Below are positions 17,090 to 24,989 of a DNA stretch of 64,000 nt, piece after piece (within the stretch, counting starts at the first letter, position 1; each line of letters opens with the position of its first letter). This DNA comes from DATKFM01 sp046154965 (lineage in GTDB: Bacteria; Pseudomonadota; Alphaproteobacteria; Dongiales; Dongiaceae). The notes under the pieces were generated by a model, which had not been told where the DNA came from, made no database searches, and was given only the letters and a program-made list of their open reading frames with translations. Position numbers and translations under genes: made by a program. Location of the stretch: the NCBI GenBank assembly GCA_046154965.1, contig JBJXDY010000010.1, positions 1-64,000 on the forward strand, written 5' to 3'.

Positions 17090-17994
17090 GCGGCCTTCGG
17101 CAGGTTCCAGGTGTAGACCACGGCCGGCGCCGGCTCCCAGATCTTCGCCTTTTCCACACCCGGGAGATTGGCGAGGCTGCGGAACTCCGAGGCCATCGCC
17201 ACCCAGTCGTCGGTCTCCGCCAGCACCGCCGGCTTACAGGCGATGCCGTCGCGCAGCACGGCAAAGCCGTCGCGGGTGCCCATGGTGAAGGTGTAGAAGC
17301 CGTCGAGATCGCTCAAGCCCGCTTCCAGCGCCTCGGCCAGTGTGGCGCCCTCACCCAGGCGGTGGGCGAAGTAGCGCGCGGCGACCTCGCTGTCATTGTC
17401 GGTCTCGAACTCATGGCCGCGGCGGCGCAGCCATTCGCGCAGCCGGTTGTGATTGCTGAGCGAGCCGTTATGCACGAGGCACATGTCCGACGCGGCGGTG
17501 AAGGGATGGGAATGTTCCGTCGTCACCGCGCTCTCGGTCGCCATGCGGGTGTGGCCGATGGCGTGGGTGCCCTCCATGGCGCCGAGGCCGTAGCGCTCCG
17601 CCACATCCACAGGCAAACCCATATCCTTGTAGACTTCCATGAGCTGGCCATAGCCCATGATGCGCACTTCCGGATGATGCTGGTGCAGCCAGGCGCGCGT
17701 CGCGGCTTCATCGGCCGCGATGGTGATGACCGCGTGGTTGCCCTTGAGTTCGATATCCACTTCGGCGTTCATCGCCTCGCCGAGGGCGCCGCCGACCTCG
17801 CGCCAGTGATAGTGCGGGTTGGCGTGGAAGGCCGTGAGCTTGCACTGCCCCTTGGCCACGGGCTTGTGATAGACGGCGATGCCCGCGCTATCGGGCCCGC
17901 GGTCGGTCATGCCGATCAGCATGGTCTTGACATGGCTGCCGAGATGCGGCCGCAGCGCTGGGTTCTTCAGGAATAAACCAACGATTCCACACAT
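17086..17994 (-). CDS. mgsA: N-methylglutamate synthase subunit A (class II glutamine amidotransferase)
   Basis: This Ntn-type amidotransferase of 302 residues has the catalytic Cys2 exposed after Met removal (MCGIVGLF). Further motifs are MTDRGPDSAG, IGHTRMATES and HNGSLSNHNRLR, which bind the amide substrate. It would release the methylamine moiety from gamma-glutamylmethylamide for transfer in the MgsABC complex. It is the first gene of the mgsABC-gmaS unit; GGAG lies nine bases before ATG 17994. The 218 bp to the upstream regulator hold a dispersed repeat and probably a promoter. Confidence 0.88.
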   Translation of the reverse strand: MCGIVGLFLKNPALRPHLGSHVKTMLIGMTDRGPDSAGIAVYHKPVAKGQCKLTAFHANPHYHWREVGGALGEAMNAEVDIELKGNHAVITIAADEAATRAWLHQHHPEVRIMGYGQLMEVYKDMGLPVDVAERYGLGAMEGTHAIGHTRMATESAVTTEHSHPFTAASDMCLVHNGSLSNHNRLREWLRRRGHEFETDNDSEVAARYFAHRLGEGATLAEALEAGLSDLDGFYTFTMGTRDGFAVLRDGIACKPAVLAETDDWVAMASEFRSLANLPGVEKAKIWEPAPAVVYTWNLPKAA

Positions 17995-18104
17995 TTATAG
18001 GAACTCCGTGAGACCGGCTGATGGACCGGTGCGACAGCCGCAAATCTACTCAAAGCCCGGGAATACTACAATACTAGCGTGAATAAATATTTCCTGAGAG
18101 GAAC

Positions 18105-18174
18105 TGGCAAAAGTCAACCGGTCGGAGAAGGATCCGCTCGCAACATCCAAAATACTGTCATCCTCGCTGCCGCG
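18105..18174. repeat. 70-bp dispersed intergenic repeat, right copy
   Basis: This matches 1-70 with one mismatch. Its right end merges with a REP-like palindrome (TGTCATCCTCGC...GGGAATGACA, 18155-18184). It lies between the XRE/cupin regulator and mgsA, so it separates the two halves of the methylamine cluster. Confidence 0.85.
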
Positions 18175-18212
18175 GGAATGACAACGGTGGGTGTTGAGCG
18201 CCGGCGCCTTTC

Positions 18213-18917
18213 TTACGGCTCCTCCTCCCGCGCGTAGCAGATGATGGAGAGGAAGCGGATCGGGAGCTTGCGCAGTTCGTCGGGGCCGTGGGGCACGTCG
18301 GCGTCGAAGAATAGCGAATCGCCGGGCTTCATCACGTAGGTCATATTGCCGTGGCGGTAGCCCACTTCGCCTTCGAGCATGTAGAGGAACTCCACGCCCG
18401 CATGTTGGAAGATGGGGAAAACGTCGGACTCTTCGGTCAGCGTGATCAAGTAGGGCTCGACGGCGATGTTGCGCCGCTGGGTGTGGCCGAGGAGCTGATA
18501 CTGATGGCCGGCGCGGGTGCCGCGGCGTTCGATCTTCAGCCCCTGCCCCGCCGGCACGAAGGTGGCGTCGCGCTCCTCCTCGTAACGGCGAAAGAAGGCG
18601 GTGACCGGTACATGCAGCGCCTTCGACAGCGCCTGCAGCGTGTCCAGCGACGGCGAGGTCATGCCGTTCTCGATCTTGGACAGCATGCCCGCGGAGAGCT
18701 TCGCCTGACCGGCGAGTTGCGCCACGGTCATGTCCAGCTTCTTGCGGAATTCGCGGACCTCGCGGCCGATGGCCGTTTCGAGCTGGCCGTTGGCGGGGCT
18801 GCGAAGTTTGTGGGGATCCTGGAACTCCGGCTGCGCCTTGGCGCGCGCGCGTTCGGCCGGCGCCGAGGGCGCGCGCCGCTGTGCTCCGCCTTTCCGCTTT
18901 GCCGTGCTTTTCCTCAC
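18213..18917 (-). CDS. XRE-family transcriptional regulator with cupin domain
   Basis: The 234-residue protein has a basic leader (1-50), a helix-turn-helix of the XRE type (about 60-115, VREFRKKLDMTVAQLAGQAK then SAGMLSKIENGMTSPSL), and a C-terminal cupin effector domain (HAGVEFLYMLEGEVGYRHG, GDSLFFDADVPHG). This class commonly controls amine, polyamine or sulfur operons. I choose GTG 18917, which overlaps the mgdD stop (GTGA), so it is translated with the mgd genes. It is the obvious local candidate for regulating the methylamine operon. Confidence 0.88.
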   Translation of the reverse strand: MRKSTAKRKGGAQRRAPSAPAERARAKAQPEFQDPHKLRSPANGQLETAIGREVREFRKKLDMTVAQLAGQAKLSAGMLSKIENGMTSPSLDTLQALSKALHVPVTAFFRRYEEERDATFVPAGQGLKIERRGTRAGHQYQLLGHTQRRNIAVEPYLITLTEESDVFPIFQHAGVEFLYMLEGEVGYRHGNMTYVMKPGDSLFFDADVPHGPDELRKLPIRFLSIICYAREEEP

Positions 18918-19648
18918 CCGCCGCCCGCCAAATGCCGGAGGGACAAGAGCCCGACGGGGGCGCCGGAAAACTCCTCCATCGCATCCATCAGGCAGCCCCA
19001 AAGATATTCGGCGGAAGCGCTGTCGGCGAGAACATAATAGGCCGGGGTGCGGCCGAGATCGGCGCGGATGATGATCCCGCTCATCTTGGCCAGGGAGGTT
19101 TGGGCGATGCGGCCGAGGGCAAAGTGCTTCGGCCTGAGATCGACGCCGCAGATCTTGGCGAACATGGCCGGCGATTTCTCGCCGGTAACCGCGAACCAGG
19201 CATGGCTCTCGGCGCGCGGCATGGGATAACCCACCAGCTTGCGCGGCCGCTCCGCCGTCCAGGCCCAGGCGCCGTTGAGCTGGGCGATCAGGCGGCCCGT
19301 TGCAGTGAGATCGTCGACGAGGAAAATCTCCGTCGGCGCCAGGCGCGCGGCCAGTTCGCCGCCGCCCTGGCGGTAGGCGATGTTGCTGTCGGCGCCGATC
19401 TTGAGGCCTTGGGAGGTCAGCCATTCCACCGTGCCAGTACCCTTGAAGCCGGTGCGCGGCAGGACGGAGAGATCGGCGAGGCCCATCTGTTTCGCCTGCG
19501 CCGTTTCGTCGGCGGCGCGTGCATACTCCATGGCCACGAGGCCGTCATTTATGCGCTCGAACCGCGCGCCCGCCTGCTGCAGCACGCGATGCACCAAGCT
19601 GCGGCGCGGACCGGGCGACGGCGAGAGCGGAGTTGCAGCGGCGACCAT
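18914..19648 (-). CDS. mgdD: N-methylglutamate dehydrogenase subunit D (sarcosine oxidase gamma-like)
   Basis: The 244-residue protein resembles the gamma subunit of heterotetrameric sarcosine oxidases, recognisable by LPRTGFKGTG, DDLTATGRLIAQLNGAWAWT, and C-terminal ADLGRTPAYYVLADSASAEY followed by LMDAMEEF. This subunit has a structural role beside the folate domain of MgdC. ATG 19648 is 2 bp from the mgdC stop. It overlaps the regulator gene at its end. Confidence 0.8.
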   Translation of the reverse strand: MVAAATPLSPSPGPRRSLVHRVLQQAGARFERINDGLVAMEYARAADETAQAKQMGLADLSVLPRTGFKGTGTVEWLTSQGLKIGADSNIAYRQGGGELAARLAPTEIFLVDDLTATGRLIAQLNGAWAWTAERPRKLVGYPMPRAESHAWFAVTGEKSPAMFAKICGVDLRPKHFALGRIAQTSLAKMSGIIIRADLGRTPAYYVLADSASAEYLWGCLMDAMEEFSGAPVGLLSLRHLAGGG

Positions 19649-19650
19649 GG

Positions 19651-20955
19651 CTACATCTCCTGCCGCTGGTTCTTCGGATCGTAGAAGGGTATCGGCGCCA
19701 CCTTGCCTTTGATGATGCGCCCGCCATCCACCTTGATGTCGAAGCTGCTGCCGGCGGTGGCCTGCTCCGGCGCCACATAGGCAAGCCCGACGATGCGGCC
19801 GAGGCTGTGGGAGCGCACGGCCGACGTCACGCGGCCGACGATAGTGTCGCCGCGGAGCGTGAGATGACATTCCTCCGGCACCGGCGCCGCGGGATCGTCG
19901 ATGGTGAAGCCCACCAGCTTGCGAGTCAGGCCGCGGGCGTTCTGTATCTCAATGGATTTTTGGCCCATGAAGTAGGGCTTGGCCTTGCCGATCGCCCAGC
20001 CCATGTCGGCCTCGTAGGGGTGCGTCAGGCCGTCGGTATCCTGGCCGATGATGATGTGGCCTTTCTCCAGCCGCAGAACGCGCTGGGCCTCGACACCGAA
20101 CGGCTTGATGTTGAAGGGCTGGCCCGCATCCATGAGTTGGTCCCAGACATGCTCGCCATAGTGGGCGGGCAAGTGGATCTCGTAACCGAGCTCGCCGACG
20201 AAGCCGACGCGCAGCAGCCGCGCCGGCACGCCGGCGACCGTGCCCATGCGCACGCCGAGATAGGGGAACGCGTCGGCCGAGAGATCGACATCGTTGCACA
20301 GCCGCTGCAGCACCTGGCGCGCGCGGGGGCCGGCGATGTTGACGCCGGCATAGGCGGCGGTGACGTTGGCGATATCCACATCCAGCCGCCACTGCGCATT
20401 CCAGAACAGCATCAGGCGATAGACGCCGTCGACGCCGCTGGTGGTGGCGGTGACGTAGAAATGCTCGTCATGGAAGCGGCAGGCGACGCCGTCATCGATG
20501 ACGGCGCCGGACTGATCGGTCATCAGGACATAGCGCGACTTGCCGACCGGCAGCTTGCCGTAGCTGAAGGTGTACATGCGGTTGATGAACTCGGCCGCAT
20601 CGGGCCCGCGGATATCCAGGCCGCCAAGAGTGGAGACATCTATGAGGCCGACATTCTCGCGGACGTTCTTCACTTCGGCCGCGATCGCCTGCTCCCTGTC
20701 TTCCTTGCGGCCATAGAAAGCCGGGCGCCACCAGACGCCCGCGGGCATCATGCGGGCGCCGAGTTCCAGGTGGCGGTGATGCATGGCGGTGCGCCGCTCC
20801 GGATCGAAGACGCGGCCGCCGAGCAGGCCGATCTTTTCCGGCACGAACGGCGGACGCTGGGTGGTGACGCTGAGGGTGGCGAGATCCCGGCCGGTCTCCT
20901 TGGCGAGGACGCGGGCGGCGGTGACGGCGGAATGCTTGCCCTGGGACGGGCCCAT
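19651..20955 (-). CDS. mgdC: N-methylglutamate dehydrogenase subunit C, C-terminal (GcvT-like folate) part
   Basis: These 434 residues are the aminomethyltransferase-like C-terminal half of a sarcosine-oxidase-type alpha subunit. Motifs include GMGPSQGKHSA, VGLIDVSTLGGLDIRGPDAA, NRMYTF and RLEKGHIIIGQDTDGLTHPYEADMG (quoted in part). This half transfers the methylene group to THF. It is in frame with the upstream half and separated from it only by a TAG (20968-20970) and four codons. The ATG at 20955 has no good ribosome binding site, so it would be made by reinitiation or readthrough, or not at all. Confidence 0.8.
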   Translation of the reverse strand: MGPSQGKHSAVTAARVLAKETGRDLATLSVTTQRPPFVPEKIGLLGGRVFDPERRTAMHHRHLELGARMMPAGVWWRPAFYGRKEDREQAIAAEVKNVRENVGLIDVSTLGGLDIRGPDAAEFINRMYTFSYGKLPVGKSRYVLMTDQSGAVIDDGVACRFHDEHFYVTATTSGVDGVYRLMLFWNAQWRLDVDIANVTAAYAGVNIAGPRARQVLQRLCNDVDLSADAFPYLGVRMGTVAGVPARLLRVGFVGELGYEIHLPAHYGEHVWDQLMDAGQPFNIKPFGVEAQRVLRLEKGHIIIGQDTDGLTHPYEADMGWAIGKAKPYFMGQKSIEIQNARGLTRKLVGFTIDDPAAPVPEECHLTLRGDTIVGRVTSAVRSHSLGRIVGLAYVAPEQATAGSSFDIKVDGGRIIKGKVAPIPFYDPKNQRQEM

Positions 20956-20967
20956 GCCGACGGTGGA

Positions 20968-22566
20968 CTAGCGCTTCAGCAGCTCGATATCGTCATAGCC
21001 ATCGGCGGCGCCGTTCTTCAGGTCCTTCACCTGCAGATCCTCGTCGAAATCGACGAAGTCCCGGCCCTTCGGGTGATTGAAGATCGGCCAGGGATGGGTG
21101 ACGCCGAGATTGCCTTTCGAAGCGGGCGCGGCCGGCTCGCTTTCCGTCTTGAGGCCGGCATCGCGCGCCGCCAGCCAGCCGGCGCGGCGGCCATCCTGGA
21201 TCACGGCGTCGAGATTGTAGGTGCCAGCGACGGAACCGGCGGCGATCACATGGGGCGGCAGCGACGCCACCTCGAACATCGCCGTCGATTTGTTGTAGGC
21301 GAACTTGGCGCTGAGATGGTGAAGCAGGTGCGACGTCGGCGTGTAGCCGACGGACATGCAAAGCAGATCGCATTCGATGGTGCGCACGGCTTTCTCGCAG
21401 GTGCCCTCGCCGGTGATGCGGGAGATCAGGGCGCCGGTTATGTGATGCTTGCCGTGGCTATGCAGCATCTCCGACACCGTGCAGCCGGTGAGGATGGGCA
21501 CGCCGAGGTCGTTGACGGCGGAGACAGTTTCGGAGGTGCCGGTATCGCTGCGCAGATCAACGACGGCCTGGAGCTGGACGCCGGCATCGGCGAGATCCAG
21601 CGCCACGCCGTAGCCGTCGGAGTTCGCCGTCAGCACGACGGCGCGGCGGCCGGGGCGGATACCGTAATGGCGGATCAGGCGCTGCGCAGCCGAGCCCATC
21701 ATCACGCCCGGAAGATCGTTGTGCCGGAACACGGCTGGCTGCTCCAGGGAACCGGCGGCGATCACCGCCGATTTGGCGCGCAGCTTGTAAAGACGCGTGC
21801 CCTTCATCAGTGCCAACCAGTTGTCGGAGAACAGGCCGGTGCAAGTGGTGTCGGTCATCACCCGGACATTGCCGGCCGCATGGAGCGCCACGCTCAGCTC
21901 AGCAGCTTGGCGCGAGCCGCGCTGGCCGGCGGCATCGAAGCGTGCGTAGGTCAGGGAGCCGCCGAGCGCTGCGTTCTCGTCGATCAGGATGACTTCACCG
22001 CCACCCTTTGCCGCTTCTAGGGCCGCGGCGATGCCCGCAGGCCCGCCGCCGATGACCGCGACATCGGCGAACAGATACTCCTTATCGAAATAGCCGTGAT
22101 GGGCGGCGGTGTTCACCACGCCCAGGCCGGCCTTGCGGCGGATATAGGGTTCCCAGCGTTTCCAGGCGCCCTTCGGCTTGTAGAACGCCTTGTAATAAAA
22201 TCCGACCGGCAGGAAGCGGCCGATGCGGTCCCTCCAGGCGTCGCGGTCGTTAAGCAGGCTGCCGACATAGTTCTGGCCGGTGACCGCGAGGCCGTCGGAA
22301 ATCAGGCGCCGGTCGGCGAGCACGCTCGGCTCGTCGCCCACCTGGACCAGCGCGTTTGCATCCATACCCGCCATGGTGAGGATGCCGCGGGGCCGGTGAT
22401 ACTTGAAGGAGCGCGACAGAATCCAGGCGTCATTGGCGGCCAGCGCGCTGGCGATAGTGTCGCCGGCGAGGCCGGTGAAGGCTTGCCCCTCAAACTTAAA
22501 GCTGATCTCGCGGCTGCGGTCGATCAGCCGGCCATGGGGTGGAGCGAGGCGGTTGATGCCGGCCAT
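20968..22566 (-). CDS. mgdC: N-methylglutamate dehydrogenase subunit C, N-terminal (FAD/NAD) part, ending at in-frame TAG
   Basis: These 532 residues form the N-terminal half of the alpha subunit. They contain a Fer2_4-type domain (residues 1-100), a dinucleotide-binding domain beginning DVAVIGGGPAGIAAALEAA, and NDLPGVMMGSAAQRL. The frame stops after DDIELLKR, where homologous alpha subunits continue with Tyr-Thr-Thr-x-Gly-Met-Gly. The two halves together would be 971 codons, the normal length of an undivided alpha subunit. ATG 22566 lies 2 bp after the mgdB stop. It is either a recent nonsense mutation or a two-chain form split at a domain border. Confidence 0.8.
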   Translation of the reverse strand: MAGINRLAPPHGRLIDRSREISFKFEGQAFTGLAGDTIASALAANDAWILSRSFKYHRPRGILTMAGMDANALVQVGDEPSVLADRRLISDGLAVTGQNYVGSLLNDRDAWRDRIGRFLPVGFYYKAFYKPKGAWKRWEPYIRRKAGLGVVNTAAHHGYFDKEYLFADVAVIGGGPAGIAAALEAAKGGGEVILIDENAALGGSLTYARFDAAGQRGSRQAAELSVALHAAGNVRVMTDTTCTGLFSDNWLALMKGTRLYKLRAKSAVIAAGSLEQPAVFRHNDLPGVMMGSAAQRLIRHYGIRPGRRAVVLTANSDGYGVALDLADAGVQLQAVVDLRSDTGTSETVSAVNDLGVPILTGCTVSEMLHSHGKHHITGALISRITGEGTCEKAVRTIECDLLCMSVGYTPTSHLLHHLSAKFAYNKSTAMFEVASLPPHVIAAGSVAGTYNLDAVIQDGRRAGWLAARDAGLKTESEPAAPASKGNLGVTHPWPIFNHPKGRDFVDFDEDLQVKDLKNGAADGYDDIELLKR

Positions 22567-22568
22567 GA

Positions 22569-22871
22569 TCAACCCTCGCCCGCTTTCGCCTTGGCGGCGA
22601 ACTCGCGGCGCTGCTTGAACAGCTCGCCGGCCGGATAGGTCTTGATGATCTGGTCGGTCACCGTGTTGCGCTCGGCGATGAACCAGAACGACGTGGGGAC
22701 ATGACACCACCACTCGCGGATCACGCCGGCGGTGTTGTTCTCCAGGAACACCCAGGCGCCCCAGTCGCGATCGGCCAGATCGGCGGGATCGGGCATGTCG
22801 CGCACTTCGCCGCCCCAGACGAATTCGGAGATATTGCGCGGGCCGTTCAGCGGACAGATGAGAGTTTTCAT
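22569..22871 (-). CDS. mgdB: N-methylglutamate dehydrogenase subunit B (sarcosine oxidase delta-like)
   Basis: The 100-residue protein is the small delta subunit of sarcosine-oxidase-type tetramers. It starts MKTLICPLNGPRNISEFVWG and has WVFLENNTAGVIREWWCH. In characterised sarcosine oxidases this subunit binds a zinc ion through N-terminal cysteines and a histidine; here Cys6 and a WWCH segment are present. It is separated from mgdA by 11 bp and from mgdC by 2 bp. It is too short and too tightly packed to be anything but part of the complex. Confidence 0.85.
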   Translation of the reverse strand: MKTLICPLNGPRNISEFVWGGEVRDMPDPADLADRDWGAWVFLENNTAGVIREWWCHVPTSFWFIAERNTVTDQIIKTYPAGELFKQRREFAAKAKAGEG

Positions 22872-22882
22872 TGCGCGATTCC

Positions 22883-24124
22883 TCAGTGTCCTACCGACGC
22901 CGCGCCCTTTTCGCCGACCTGCGCGAAATCGACGAAACGGTCGAGGCGGAACGGGGCGATCATATCCGGCACCTTGCCGGTGGCGACCATCTCGGCCATG
23001 CGCTTGCCGCAGACCGGCGTCGCCTTGAAGCCCCAGGTGCCCCAGCCGGAATCGATATAGTAGTTCCGCACCGGCGTCAGGCCCATGATCGGGCTGAAAT
23101 CCGGCGTCATATCGGTCATGCCCGCCCACTGGCGCAGCAAGGTCACATTGTCGAGGAAGGGGAACAGCTCGAGCATGTGGCCCATCAGCCCTTCCTTGAA
23201 ATCGAGAGTCGAGCGCGTGGAGTAGACGCCGTAGGGATCGCTGGAGCCGCCCATCACCAGCTCGCCGCGGGCGGATTGGGAGATGTAGATATGCAGGCTG
23301 CCCGATACGACGATCTGATCGAGGAACGGCTTCAGCGGCACGGAGACACAGGCCTGCAGCGGGATGGTGCGGATCGGCAGCTTGAAGCCGGCCATCCTGG
23401 CGATCAGGGATGTAGAGCCCGCCACCGCCTGCATGGCGCGATTGCAGTGGATCGTTCCGCGGTTGGTCTGCACGCCCTTGATCGTTCCGTTCTCGATCAG
23501 CAGACCGGTGACTTCGGTCTGTGTATGGATATGCACCCCACGCATGGCCGCGCCGCGCGCATAGCCCCAGGCCACGGCGTCGTGGCGCGCGATCGAGCCC
23601 GGCGGGTGATAGAGCGCGCCAAGCACGGGATAGCGCGCATCCTCGGACAGGTTCATCGATGGGCAGAGCCGCGCAATGTCCTCGCGGTAGATCAGCTCGG
23701 AATTGACGCCCAGATGCTTGTTGACTTCGGCGCGCCACCGGCTGGTGCGCATGGCGGCGTCGGTGTGCGCGAGCGTGAAATGGCCGCGCTCGCTATACAT
23801 GATGTTGTAGTCGAAATCGTTGCTGAGGTCCTGATACAGCCGCACCGACTCGTCGTAGAAGGCCACGCCTTCCGGAGTCAGGTAGTTGGAGCGGATGATC
23901 GCGGTGTTGCGCGCGGTGTTGCCGCCGGCGAGGTAGCCTTTCTCGATCACGGCGATGTCGGTGATGCCGTAGTCGCGCGCCAGGTAGAACGCCGTGGCGA
24001 GCCCATGGCCGCCGCCGCCGATGATCACCACGTCGTAGGTTTTCTTGAGTTCCTTCGGACGCGGGAAATGATGCTGCGCCGGATACTTGCGGCGAAGTCC
24101 GTATTTCAGCAGGCCGAGAGGCAT
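22883..24124 (-). CDS. mgdA: N-methylglutamate dehydrogenase subunit A (sarcosine oxidase beta-like, FAD)
   Basis: The 413-residue FAD oxidoreductase of the DAO fold starts its Rossmann motif at YDVVIIGGGGHGLATAFYLA. RNTAIIRSNY is the flavin-contact region of sarcosine oxidase beta subunits, and the C-terminal SGWGTWGFKATPVCGKRMAE closes the FAD domain. It oxidises the N-methyl group of the amino-acid substrate. It is the first gene of the mgdABCD-regulator-mgsABC-gmaS series. The 268 bp upstream contain two pairs of AATTGGT-type repeats. Sarcosine as the substrate cannot be excluded by sequence, but the mgs/gmaS context favours N-methylglutamate. Confidence 0.85.
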   Translation of the reverse strand: MPLGLLKYGLRRKYPAQHHFPRPKELKKTYDVVIIGGGGHGLATAFYLARDYGITDIAVIEKGYLAGGNTARNTAIIRSNYLTPEGVAFYDESVRLYQDLSNDFDYNIMYSERGHFTLAHTDAAMRTSRWRAEVNKHLGVNSELIYREDIARLCPSMNLSEDARYPVLGALYHPPGSIARHDAVAWGYARGAAMRGVHIHTQTEVTGLLIENGTIKGVQTNRGTIHCNRAMQAVAGSTSLIARMAGFKLPIRTIPLQACVSVPLKPFLDQIVVSGSLHIYISQSARGELVMGGSSDPYGVYSTRSTLDFKEGLMGHMLELFPFLDNVTLLRQWAGMTDMTPDFSPIMGLTPVRNYYIDSGWGTWGFKATPVCGKRMAEMVATGKVPDMIAPFRLDRFVDFAQVGEKGAASVGH

Positions 24125-24192
24125 GGTGCGGCAAGTCTCCGCTTGCGGTAAGCAGTCCTCAGAACGCCAAGGCAGCCGCGCCGTATGCGGCC

Positions 24193-24212
24193 AATTGGTC
24201 TAAATTGGTTGC
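24193..24212 (+). promoter_or_regulatory. Tandem AATTGGT operator, site 1 (mgdA side)
   Basis: The sequence AATTGGTCTA-AATTGGTTGC is a 10-bp direct repeat, so two half-sites lie on the same face of the helix. AATTGGT is the known half-site of GntR/FCD regulators such as PdhR and LldR, which usually bind it as an inverted repeat. It lies about 70 bp upstream of mgdA. Confidence 0.55.
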
Positions 24213-24346
24213 GGCGCCTTGCCCAGTTGACTTCGGGCAAGCTAGCGGTAGGTTTCCCGAGAGGCAAGAAATATTACCGATGTGTAGAGAAATCGGGCTT
24301 AAGGCTGCCACGGCCGGCCGGCCATGACGCCCGACGGTTCGCCGCA

Positions 24347-24366
24347 AATTGGTTGCAACTGGTATG
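24347..24366 (+). promoter_or_regulatory. Tandem AATTGGT operator, site 2 (next to gene at 24393)
   Basis: AATTGGTTGC-AACTGGTATG has the same 10-bp direct-repeat arrangement as site 1. It ends 26 bp before the TTG start of the unknown plus-strand gene, a position suited to controlling that promoter. Confidence 0.55.
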
Positions 24367-24392
24367 TTTCCGCCTGAGGAAGGAAGACAGGT

Positions 24393-24989
24393 TTGCCCGA
24401 CCGAAATCCCCACAACGTGGTGCTGACGCAACAGGCGGCCCAGCTCCTGCGCAAGGAGTTCATCGGCTGGCAATGCCGCCTGCGGCAGCTCGCCATGCGC
24501 CAGGGCGGCGGCCGGCCGACAACGGGCATGCAGCCGCGGGTGCTGTCGCTCCGGGGCGAGGAAATCGCGCCCAGGGTCACGGTGCTGCTGAACGAACTGG
24601 AGCCCGATCACAGCATCAGCCAGTTCAAGTTCCAGTTTCAGCGCACGCAGGATCCGATCGAGCGCTATGACAAGATCCTGGAGACGCTCTCAGGCAGTTA
24701 CTTCCAGCAGCCGGGGAACTTCAGCGATGTAATGACCGCGCTGTTCGGGCCGGGCTCGGCCATCGCCGGCATGCTGCTCACCCATGGGCGCTGCGTCCTG
24801 GAGTTCGAGCAGTTCACCCAGGCATATCGGATCGCCTGCGTCGTGCGCGAACTGGCGGAGTCGCAGGTCTGGCACCAGGCGACCTACTGGCACAACCGCC
24901 TGTTCAACCCGAACATGCCCGACGGCATCCGCATCCTCGCCTTCACGCCCGACTGGCGGCACTCGGAGGACTATCGGGTCGAGGCATAG
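24393..24989 (+). CDS. protein of unknown function, divergent from mgdA
   Basis: I do not recognise this 198-residue soluble protein. It begins LPDRNPHNVVLTQQAAQLLR, is mixed in charge, has a Trp- and His-rich C-terminus (SQVWHQATYWHNRLFNPNMP, DWRHSEDY), and shows no signal peptide or membrane segment. It starts with TTG, supported by AGGAAG about seven bases upstream; no ATG lies near. It shares the divergent control region with mgdA, including an AATTGGT tandem site directly before its start, so a link to methylamine metabolism is plausible. It converges with the ChaC-like gene without a gap. Confidence 0.7.
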   Translation: MPDRNPHNVVLTQQAAQLLRKEFIGWQCRLRQLAMRQGGGRPTTGMQPRVLSLRGEEIAPRVTVLLNELEPDHSISQFKFQFQRTQDPIERYDKILETLSGSYFQQPGNFSDVMTALFGPGSAIAGMLLTHGRCVLEFEQFTQAYRIACVVRELAESQVWHQATYWHNRLFNPNMPDGIRILAFTPDWRHSEDYRVEA

